Of a stretch of 64,000 bases of DNA, positions 55,673 through 64,000 are shown in pieces; the first letter of the stretch is position 1, and every line of letters starts with the position of its first letter. A program made the translations under genes and the position numbers. This stretch comes from Apricaphanius iberus. Lineage: Eukaryota > Chordata > Actinopteri > Cyprinodontiformes > Aphaniidae. The notes beneath the pieces were generated by a model. It made no database searches. It worked only from the letters and a program-made list of their open reading frames with translations, and had not been told where the DNA came from. The stretch spans positions 1,877,501 to 1,941,500 of the forward strand of contig JAPXFQ010000074.1 in assembly GCA_028564705.1 (NCBI GenBank), read 5' to 3'.

Positions 55673-55991
55673 TAATGTTTTACCATATTTGTCTTGCCTA
55701 GAAGTACCAATGAGTGGCTTGCTGATTTTGACCAATAAATCATGTTCCTTGAATTTCTTTCCAGTCATGGCGAGAGGAAGGTAGGGCTCTGGACGGCTCA
55801 CAACCAAACATGATTACATTCATACTATTCCAACTGCAGCTACCACAGCCACTACAAACCACGCCCCCACGTGACTCAGGAAGAACTGAAGCAACATGGC
55901 CACTGCCGGCCGGTGTTCTGACAAAACAGCATACTGCTGGAGTTTAAAATCTATATTAAAGTGTTCCTCTATTGTGGATTAACTCCAAAAC

Positions 55992-56430
55992 TGTAAATTA
56001 GCTCTGTTCACGGTTTGAGGATCCAGTAGTCCTAAGCAGGGTCGAAACAGTGGTATTCTGTTCCAGAAATGAAGCAGAAAAGACAACAACACAGATCTGT
56101 TTGTTATGAGACGAACCTGCAGGACCAATGTGCGCGCTGACTAACAGGGCTAATCTCTTTTTATTGAACACAAAGAGAAAAATAATCTCATGACATGGCC
56201 ACCCCCAGTACATAAACATTCATTGTGTGCTAAAGTATCATATACTCCCCCAGTCTGGTTCTCCCCGAAAGTGATTTACAGACACCCGCTTTTATAGGGG
56301 CCTTGCCCTAAACTATCTTTCTTCCTGATGCTGCAATTTCTTCTCCTTCTCTAAACACAGCTTGGTATTTATGACTGTTGTAAAAGCCTGGTACAAATTT
56401 AAGATTGTTTTTACTTCAAATCCCTCTTTT
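55992..56430 (-). mobile_element. Endogenous-retrovirus LTR (related to the solo LTR at 11.9 kb)
   Basis: On the minus strand a shared block of about 140 bases, beginning TTTGAAGTAAAAACAATCTT and including CAGGCTTTTACAACAGTCAT and the TATA box CTATAAAAGCGGGTG (about 56285-56298), is nearly identical to the LTR at 11925-12493. A polyadenylation signal (minus strand TTCAATAAAAAG, about 56158-56165) follows. The end is probably the TTTACA at about 55992. The start could lie further upstream, since the two copies diverge above the shared block. Confidence 0.6.
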
Positions 56431-57860
56431 CATTCTTTCCAACACGAATGAATTACCCTCTTCGGACCTCCCCTGCTTTAGTTAATTTTCCTTCTAAGGC
56501 TGTATTATTTGGAAAGAATGTGCAACACTGGTCACCAAATATGGAACATACACAACCACAATAGCATATTTACTGCAATTCTGTTTTTGGAAAGCTATCA
56601 GGGAAGTAGATTTGAGTTGCTCATGAACAGCTTCAAATCCATCTCTAGTGTTCTTGGCGAGTTTTATTACTTTTAACCAAGTGTTGTACGTTTTTTGTTA
56701 TTCTTGGTGGTTATTGATAAGAAGGGGTGTGTCTATTTTTGATTTTAGGTTCTATTATATTCTAACACTATGGAGGATGCCCCAGAGAAAAACAATGCAG
56801 ATTTTTAGCCACAACATAATGAAAAAACACAACTGGCATTCTGTTAACATTTTGAATTAAATCAAGCTAGAAAGTGTTAAGTAACCTGTACAAAATTTAT
56901 TATTATAGAATTTTTTTACTTTAAAATCTTTAGAGGATTCTACCCTTTCTTATAGTCTCTGGCTGGTATTATTCTGTGGGTCGTAACACGCCCTCAGGAG
57001 AGCTTGGAACCTTCTCTCAGCTCAGCTAATCTATCTTTCCATTTAAAAGACCCTCTTTACACATATACTGTATCAACACACTCTATTGTAATATTTAAAT
57101 AGGTTAAAACCTTTAGTAAAACATAAATTAGAAAAAATATTGAGTAAAAAAGATGAAATATAAATGGGTGTTCAGAGACCGTTACTGTCAGTGTTAGGAA
57201 ACTGGACCTGTTAAAAGAAAATGGTTAGAATATATTTGTAATCAAAACAAAAAGTGTTTACAAAGAGTTTTTTTCTTTTTAAGCCTCTTGAGTCTCTATC
57301 TTCTGCCCTCGTTGATGATCCCTCTGAGACTGCTGTAAGCTGCAAGGGTGCTGACTTTGAAATATGTATGGCATCCTCTTCTTCCCAAATATCCTTCTTT
57401 GAAATGGCAATTACTTCCTTAATTGACCATTTCCCCCAATTAAACACATATAAGCCAATTTCTTTAGTTGGAGCAGGCCCCGCCTCCTGTGGCTTATCTC
57501 ACCGATGTGAGAGCAGTCAAAACCTGCTGTCTTCCTCTTTATGTATATTCCTGTAAAATCCTTGGAAATTTGCTGCAGTGTGCGAGAAGGATCAGGAGCA
57601 GGAGCACACTGTGACCAGTGGTACCAAGTGGAACCTTTGCCTCTCAGTTGGACTGCGTGAGTGGTACGTGCAGACACCAGGAAGGGACCAGACCCAATCA
57701 GCCTCTGTAGGTGCAGGAGCCGGGCCGTGAGTGATGTGTGGAGAAGGAGGTCACCAAAGATTTCAGCTGTTGATGTCGTCCACGGGGATCAGGAGCAGGA
57801 TGCGGAGAAACTTGAGGTCCTCTGCAAGCCCAGGGAGCAGGGAAGACTCTGCTAGTAAAC
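56431..57860 (-). pseudogene. Retroviral internal remnant (end of pol and beyond)
   Basis: Upstream of the LTR on the same strand, minus frame 57411-57677 contains TTHAVQLRGKGSTWYHWSQC, and just before it GPFLVSARTT can be read. This resembles the C-terminal domain of a gammaretrovirus-type integrase (GPxxV...T..AV...G...W.H.SxC). The next minus frame (57211-57447) and the rest to the LTR show no recognisable domain; an env region would be expected here but is not identifiable. Frameshifts and gaps make it non-functional. It is an old insertion judged by decay. Confidence 0.45.
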
Positions 57861-58110
57861 ATCTCATAAAAGTAACCTGTTTTGGTCCGGTATGCTAATG
57901 ATTCTTGATGGCCATCAACGTAATTTGGAGGGCCTGTTGCTAATCAGCCCTGTCTGCGCAGTTATTGTAGCTAATTTTTTACTTGAGGTCTAGATCCATA
58001 GGCTTCACACCAATGTGTGAGCGAATGAGTGAATACTGGAAAGAATCTGTAACCCCTGTCCGGAGTTACCATATTGTATGTAATCAATCACCACCTATCC
58101 ACTTAACCAA
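57861..58110. other. Non-coding spacer
   Basis: No gene, terminal repeat or RNA gene recognised. Confidence 0.4.
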
Positions 58111-58300
58111 GATCAGAATCAGAATCAGAATCAGCTTTAATGGCCAAGTATGACACATACAAGAATGTTGCATACAAGGAATTTACGGATACAGTACAAC
58201 CTGTCCAAGATCATTACAAACAACAACAAACAGATCCAGGTCACTGTTGGGCATGCAGCCACCATCGGCGCTCCCGTTTATGAAACATAGAGAAGTACAC
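58111..58300 (-). repeat. LINE 3' end fragment, antisense
   Basis: On the minus strand the segment ends CTTGGCCATTAAAGCTGATT followed by a tail of GATTCT units (plus strand AGAATC repeated, 58113-58131). This tail and preceding string are typical of a dispersed LINE of fish. No protein can be read. Confidence 0.55.
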
Positions 58301-60095
58301 ATCTGGGGAGGGGAGGGTTCCACGGTGATGGGAAAAACCGTCAACTGTGTTGTGGTTCCGTGCAGCACTCACAACGCAGGTAATAGAAAAAACCACACCA
58401 ACAAACATTTAAGCACATATTCAGACATTAACAATGACACATCAGGAGGGATGGGCAGGTATGAGCTCCAGTCCACAGGTTAACGCGCTGCCATCGAGGC
58501 GCGCTGTTATCCAGCTTCCTGTTGCAGGAGAGAAATTGAGGAGACAGCGAGACGGTGTGTGTGAATGTGAGTGTGTGTAACCATGTCAGTGTGTGCGTCA
58601 GTAGATGCAGGTGTACGGGGGAGAGGAGACTCTGTTGACATTCTTCTCAGGGACATTTGATTAGGACCAGGTTGAAGGTCTTCATGGGAGGTCTTAAAAG
58701 TCCCCATCACAGGTTTGACAGTAGGTTCAGAGTAAAAGTTCTCCAAACTTGGCCTTCATAAAATTTACCCAGAATGTAATTTATTGAAAAATATTAAACC
58801 TACTTATTATTTTGCATAATCCTCCTAAATTCCAAATATGTTTAAGTACTGCAACCATACATTACCACCTCGCAAAAAATTTAATTGGGTACAGCCCTGT
58901 GTCAATTTGCTAGACTGAGTGTGTTTGCTTGTAACAGCGACCCACTATATAAGTCACATTTGTTCCTCATTGAAAATTTTCATTTAATTAGCCGATCGGT
59001 CATTAAGTTAAAAAGTCATAATCATAATCTGAAAAAAATAGCGTAAAATGTTGGTAACTATATTAAATCTTCACTATATCAATTTCCACTATTAATAATA
59101 CTTATGTATCGTAATGCAATGTTTGTTTTTCTCTTTTCTGAGTCCTGCATACCCCTGCAGAATGTTTTGTCCAATTGGAGATGAGTTTCTGCCAGTTATC
59201 TCAGCCTTCTTTCTAATTCAATATGTATGGTGATAGGAGTATATACCAAAATAACCACTTATGTAATTTTTATATATTATAGTAATGCAAATACACCCTT
59301 TAAAATGCAACTATTAAACTGTTAATTAACATTGGAATGTATGGTAAAGGTTAATTCCTGATTAATTGTTCTTTTATTGGATTTCCAATCCATTTCAATA
59401 TATTCTAACTGTAATGTGTTAAGAAATTGTTTAAATATCTGACTGAAAGCTCCCTAGGGAAAGAGCAAACCTTTGCGTTATTTTGGTGCATCACAGTTGT
59501 TGTTCCTGATAAGTAAACAAAAATACATCCCTAATTGAGGGATGTAAAAGTAAGCTCAAAAAACATTTGCCTCGTCAATATGTAAGTCAGTTTGAATTAA
59601 GAGTCCATCTAGCCACTGCTTTGTAAGGGTTGGGTGTGGCGCTTAATGCAGGTTTAAGAGCCCCATTTATCGCTTTAAGATAATGTATTATAATTTATTT
59701 TCCCTCTACCTCGTTTCTTTAGATAGAATAGTCGTGTTATAACTAGAATTTGAGGGTTCTAAACACTAATTTGCTTTAAGCCTTCAAGTATGCAAGCAAT
59801 TAATGCTTCAGCCTCAGGTTCATGTAACCCTGAAGTGCTAGATGGGGTCAGGATGTTTCATTTAAAATGTAATAGGCTCAATTTGCATCAGATCAGAGAA
59901 TCGCAGTGCATGGGGAGTCATCTATATATTCCTGTTTTCTTTTATTCAATTATGCTGGACAGGTATAAATGTTATTAAGAAAAGGGTCAAAACTTTACCT
60001 TTGTTGTCTAACTGCTAACTGATTACTATTTATTCAGCTTGTTTACCTACATTGATCATTTTATTTACTTATATAGTAGCTGTAGTTAAGGTTTA
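58301..60095. other. Non-coding DNA, nothing firmly recognised
   Basis: About 1.8 kb, mostly AT-rich. A 78-codon plus frame at 58247-58483 has VNCVVVPCSTHNAG, faintly like the start of a THAP finger, but lacks the rest of the domain. Nothing else of note. Confidence 0.35.
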
Positions 60096-60236
60096 ATACA
60101 CATCCCTTCTAAAATTGTATTAATCAATGTATTATCCATTCTAGCTTTTGTCATCTTAATCTGTTAAGCACTTCAAATTGCTCTTTCTGCATTAAAGTGC
60201 TATATAAATAAAGTTTTGACTTGATTTTGATTAGAA
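60096..60236 (+). repeat. LINE 3' end fragment
   Basis: The sequence AAAGTGCTATATAAATAAAG followed by TTTTGACTTGATTTTGATT is a LINE 3' end with a short repeated tail of the TTGACT/TTGATT type. No coding part is attached. Confidence 0.5.
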
Positions 60237-61139
60237 TTTTTCATTACAATTTAGCTTAACCTAAATTTAGTACATCCCTGTGGATGAAGAGTAAAATAAG
60301 GATATGATTTAAGTACCTGTCCTGTCTGTTACAGTTGTGTATTAATAAGGAAAGGTGAGGGAACCGCTCCCTCACCCATCATTTGGATTTCTTAAGTATT
60401 GAATTTGCTAGCAAAACAACGCTTTCCCAACACACCAAACAGGGACCTGATGTTGTAGGCCAAGTTCTTCCATCCACCCAACTTTCAAATTGTTCCTGCT
60501 AGAGGGTGAGGTGTTACGTGGAGAGGATCTGGGGGGGTACAAAGGGGTAAGAATTCAAGCAACCAGGGCCGCCATGCGATCAGAAAAGCAGAGGCCCTTG
60601 CTGGTAATCCAGCAGAAGTGGTCCGCAGATTGTATCAGCAGCTTTTGACCCGTCCTCTCTCAGCAGAAATTGTCCATGTTGTTCACAACACAAATGAGTT
60701 CATACACTTTTCCCCTTGAAAGTTCAGCATGAGGAAGTCATAATCATTCTATATTTTATCAATGCCATACCTTTCTATTTTATTCTTATATATATATATA
60801 TATAATTTTTTTTTTTTTAACACTATCTGGATGTTATGCACCGTCCTGCACTTTGCGTTTTGGTAGACTTTGGATAACGACCATGTTAATTGGTATCACT
60901 TCCCATTCGGGGTCACTGTCTTCCTCAGAAATGTCCTGAGAGACAGATTTCGGCTATTCCCTGTCTGCATGCGCAGATGTATTAGCAGCACCTGAGAAAA
61001 GGGTTTCTTTTTTTCTATCATGATCGAATTTATTTGTTTCAGATACAGCTACATCTAGTTCTGCGTTGTGGTGATTAAAAAGAAAGTATTCTCTCGAGTT
61101 TCGGAATGTTTCTACCCTATTTGTGATAAACTCACAGAT
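60237..61139. other. Non-coding DNA, nothing recognised
   Basis: About 900 bp. Contains a short (TA)n and T-run at about 60788-60819. The hairpin GGTGAGGGAACCGCTCCCTCACC is at 60355-60377. No gene seen. Confidence 0.4.
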
Positions 61140-61413
61140 CTGGGGTCTCATTTATAAAACATTGCATAGAATCCCTACTAAAAGTGTACATACGACCAAA
61201 ACAAAAAGTTTGCGTACGCCAAAACGATTTCTGATTTATAAAACCATGCCTACGCACAGGTGTAAACAATTTCCCTTTATAAATCACGGTTTTCTTGGAA
61301 GTTTGCGCACGGGAATTTGGCTCATATCCCGCCCTGAACACGCCCAAATCTGGCTATAAAAGGTCAATGCAAAGCAGGACATGAATATTGATGTATATGA
61401 AGAAACGGGGAAA

Positions 61414-62193
61414 TATGGCAACAACAAAAAAAACAAAGAAGAGAAACTTTACGGAGATGGAGATTGAAGTGATAGTGGGTGAAGTGGAGGCAAGAAGATA
61501 GATTTTATTTGGTGGACACAGCAGTGGTGTCACAAATAAAAGAAAGAACTGCGAGTGGCAGCATGTGGCGTCTGCAGTGCAGACTGTCAGCGCAACTGAC
61601 AGGACGGTACCCCCCCAAAAAAAAAGTGGTCGGATCTGAAAGTCGAGGCAAAAAGAAAACTTTCCTCCCACCACCAGAGTGGGTCTGCTACTGGAGGGTT
61701 TCGTGTAAACCCGAGCTGACACCACTGGACAGGAAGATGGCAAGTATCTTGGGAACATCAAGCATGTACGGTATTGTGTCAGAGAAGGAAGGTGACACCG
61801 ACTTGGCAGAATCGACAGATGAACCCCGTAAAGCACCTTTTGTATATATTTTATTACGTGGCTACGTTAACAAATTTGAGCATATTTTAAGGAGACAGAC
61901 TAATATGCCGTGTCTTTTCAGCTCTTCCACAGTTGGTACGTGGCGAGGATGAGGAGGCTGAGGAAGATGAGGTTGCCCAGCGTCCGGCTGCCCCCAGCAC
62001 CAGTGCTGCCGGTGCCCGTGGCACATCCAGCAGTGGTCGGGTTCTGACTGAAGCTGTGATGCAGACACAGAGAGACACAATCAGCACCATCAATTCGGTG
62101 ACAAAAGAGTTAAAGGAAATAAAAAATGTGCTGTGCAACATAGTGACAGCCATTGGTACCTTAAATGAAAAAATAAAAAATGTTAATAAATGA
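61414..62193 (+). pseudogene. Harbinger Myb/SANT-like accessory protein
   Basis: From the ATG at 61414: MATTKKTKKRNFTEMEIEVI opens a trihelix/Myb-like DNA-binding domain, with a stop after VEARR, then in the same frame GHSSGVTNKRKNCEWQHVAS and KKKWSDLKVEAKRK. An indel then shifts to the frame with KPELTPLDRKMASILGTSSM. A likely intron runs from GTAAAGC at about 61830 to TTTTCAG ending near 61921. The last exon encodes an acidic run (EDEEAEEDEV) and a coiled-coil tail ending NEKIKNVNK. In Harbinger this protein carries the transposase to the nucleus and to the transposon ends. One stop and one indel inactivate this copy. Confidence 0.8.
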
Positions 62194-62205
62194 ACCTTGT
62201 CGTTG

Positions 62206-63406
62206 TTATCTCAAACGCCGCATTACATCCTTGCGGATCCTTGCTCCCTGTGTGAAAGCTTCCTGTCGAGTAGGAGGAGGCTGTGGGTCGGGGTTCTCAT
62301 GCTGGGGAGGGGGTAGGTCAGGAGGGAGGGGAATTCCAATTCTCAGTGCCATGTTATGAAGGATTCCACATGCCCTCACGATCTTGCAGACCTTTGTAGG
62401 GTGGTATAATAGTCTGCCACCCGAGGCATCCAATGACTACCACCTACATTTTAACAGGCCTATGGCACGCTCCACGACTTAGCGCGCACGCGTGTGACAG
62501 GAGTTGTAGCGTATTTCCTCAGCTGTCTGTGGGTTGGGGAACGGAGTCAGAAGCCAGCTCCTGAGAGGGTAGCCACTATCACCTGCAAGTGATAACACGT
62601 TTAATTCATGGCGTCAACAACCAGCATTTCTAATGACTGTGACGACCTACAGAGCAGCCATCACGCACAGTGCCTGCCTACAGTCTGTTCCCTACACTGC
62701 TGTGTGTCAAGATAAAGGAGTCGTGTGTTGACCCAGGCCATCGTGCCACCATATTAGTGATAATCATTTGTGAATCACATATGATTTGCACATTAATACT
62801 GTGTACATGTTTCCGATTGACGAAAACAAATTCATCCCTTATAGGGACCCTTATCGCAATATGGGTGCAGTCAATTACGCCGATTATGTTTGGGAAACCA
62901 TACATTGCTGCAAATTGCATCTTAATCTGGCCTGCTCCCCCACAGTATATGGAAACGTGATGTATCGCCTGCTCATTGTAATGATCCCATCCAAGACTTC
63001 AAGCATTATTGCGCTCAGGGACGGCTGTGATATCCAAGGCCTAGTAAATAAATATAACATATTTGAAGGCATTATTTCCAAAAAAGGGACTTTGGGCAGA
63101 ATAGTAAGAATCATGTCACTCAGACACATACCTGTCGGCTAATTCCCGCTGGTAACAACCAGTTGCAAGAAACCCCGGAGTGGTGAGCACCTGCAGCTGG
63201 ACCGGAATGGCACGGTTCCACCTGGACGGTCTCTCCAAAATCGGGCCCAATTCAGCACAGAGATCCAAGAGCACAGCTCTAGGGAATCTAAATCTGCTTA
63301 TTAGCCAGTCATCATCATGAGCAAGGAGGTCCGCATGATCCCTGAACACGCGTTCTCTCCTAATCCTTCTATTTGCAAGATCTTCTAGCAACGCCAGTGC
63401 ATCCAT
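62206..63406 (-). pseudogene. Harbinger DDE transposase (HARBI1-like), with probable introns
   Basis: Reading 63406 downward: MDALALLEDLANRRIRRERV, RFRFPRAVLLDLCAELGPIL and LATGCYQRELADR form the N-terminal part. A probable intron (GTATGT at about 63133 to TTTACTAG near 63020) joins it to ISQPSLSAIMLEVLDGIITM. A one-base shift follows, then GFPNIIGVIDCTHIAIRVP (first catalytic Asp), FVNRKHVHSINVQIICD and WPGSTHDSFIL (second Asp). A second intron-like gap precedes [10 protein letters not shown] and VVERAIGLLK (catalytic Glu), with a stop just before VVER. The C-terminus is ACGILHNMALR, then a Pro-rich end. Frameshift and stop mean it is inactive as read. Confidence 0.85.
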
Positions 63407-63955
63407 CTCAAATATTACGATTGGAAGTCATCAGGGTATTTTTATTGGCAGCAATGAGACTGATTGCTTCCTTCCTTGGCACAATGAACGTGCCAATCAA
63501 GGAAATATGGTACACATGATTCAATTTATTAATTGGCATAGAGTCTCTGCCCTTTTATCTGAGTTTAAGGTTTTGAGATAAATTTTATGTATTTATTTTA
63601 ATATTGAAAAGTGTTTGTAGAAGAGCTATAGCTCACTGCAGAGCCAAAATATAGATATCATTGCTGGTTTGGATGTTTATAATAACATGAATCCATGATT
63701 AATGTTTGGTGTGAGGTGAAATGATATGTGTGAGAGGAGTAATATACAGTCTGGCTGCAGTTCACCACTTCACCAACTGCGTCGTTGATTCCCCCGTCTC
63801 CAAAATGTGCGTACGCACGGGTCAGAGTTGGCGTAAAGGTGCGCACATTTTCCCGTCAAGTCTGTTTTTTATAAATCACAACTTTTGCTTTGAAAGTGGC
63901 ATACGCCAGTTTCAGGCCCCGTTTTGTGCGTACGCAACGTTTATAAATGAGACCC

Positions 63956-64000
63956 CTGGTCATTGGTGAGAATCTTTTGTCTCTTTCCAGGGGTTCAGAT
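63956..64000. other. Right flank of Harbinger
   Basis: Starts with the second CTG duplication and continues as unassigned DNA to the window end. Confidence 0.5.

Larger units (their letters stand above)
61143..63955. mobile_element. PIF/Harbinger transposon with two convergent genes
   Basis: The ends GGGTCTCATTTATAAA at 61143 and, inverted, ending 63955 are identical over 16 bases and are flanked by a 3-bp duplication CTG (61140-61142 and 63956-63958), the Harbinger length. Subterminal GCGTACGCA-type motifs occur on both sides (61203-61215, 63807-63820, 63927-63937). The 2813-bp element has a Myb-like gene on the plus strand and a DDE transposase on the minus strand, whose stops are 12 bp apart. 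Both genes are damaged. Confidence 0.92.

Noticed and set aside
58247..58483. THAP zinc-finger exon
   Set aside because: Only a weak similarity at VNCVVVPCSTHNAG; the C2CH spacing and the AVPTIF-type region are absent.

Overview
The window looks like intergenic or intronic DNA from a teleost fish. It is AT-rich and carries many microsatellites, and almost everything that can be read in it is a transposable element of a kind common in ray-finned fish: L2-clade LINEs with short tandem 3' tails, an I/Nimb-type LINE with RNase H, Ty3/gypsy and endogenous-retrovirus LTRs, a tyrosine-recombinase retrotransposon, Tc1, hAT, PIF/Harbinger and IS4EU/ISL2EU-like DNA transposons, and a tRNA-type SINE. 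No bacterial or viral genome organisation is present. No complete host protein gene could be identified; the best host-like candidates are one short BED-finger-like first exon with a CCAAT box (about 29.9-30.2 kb) and an unrecognised 133-codon ORF (10.0-10.4 kb).

Layout. 0-1.3 kb: 3' part of an L2 LINE cut by the window edge. 1.3-7.0 kb: AT-rich DNA with no recognised gene, a short CpG/CRE-rich patch at 5.2 kb and fragments of DNA transposons. 7.7-9.9 kb: two nested IS4EU-like terminal-inverted-repeat elements. 10.0-21.4 kb, minus strand: two degenerate gypsy elements. The LTR of one is split by a solo retroviral LTR (11925-12493, 4-bp duplication) and by a full-length 5.2-kb I/Nimb LINE (12960-18122, 14-bp duplication). 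21.4-27.3 kb: several decayed LINE fragments and a MITE. 27.8-29.5 kb: a YR (DIRS/Ngaro-like) retrotransposon remnant. 32.3-33.4 kb: an antisense LINE. 33.7-35.7 kb: a Tc1 element whose transposase is interrupted by a LINE 3' end. 36.3-37.9 kb: an L2 3' end whose 3' UTR carries about 376 bp of antisense 28S rRNA. 37.9-42.9 kb: a nearly complete L2 interrupted by a 952-bp hAT-type element. 42.9-48.8 kb: the most repeat-poor stretch. 48.8-53.7 kb: two more Tc1 relics, one containing an L2 piece and a TTAA-flanked MITE. 54.3 kb: a SINE. 56.0-57.9 kb: a minus-strand retroviral remnant. 61.1-64 kb: an almost complete Harbinger element with two convergent genes (Myb-like and DDE transposase).

The elements do not form a pathway. 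The useful information is stratigraphic: target-site duplications show which element jumped into which. Nearly all coding regions are broken. The least damaged are the I/Nimb LINE (ORF1 open, ORF2 with one frameshift and one catalytic substitution) and the Tc1 transposase, which is open apart from the LINE inserted in it. Family names are from recognition of motifs, not from a database search; boundaries are exact only where a duplication or terminal repeat is quoted.
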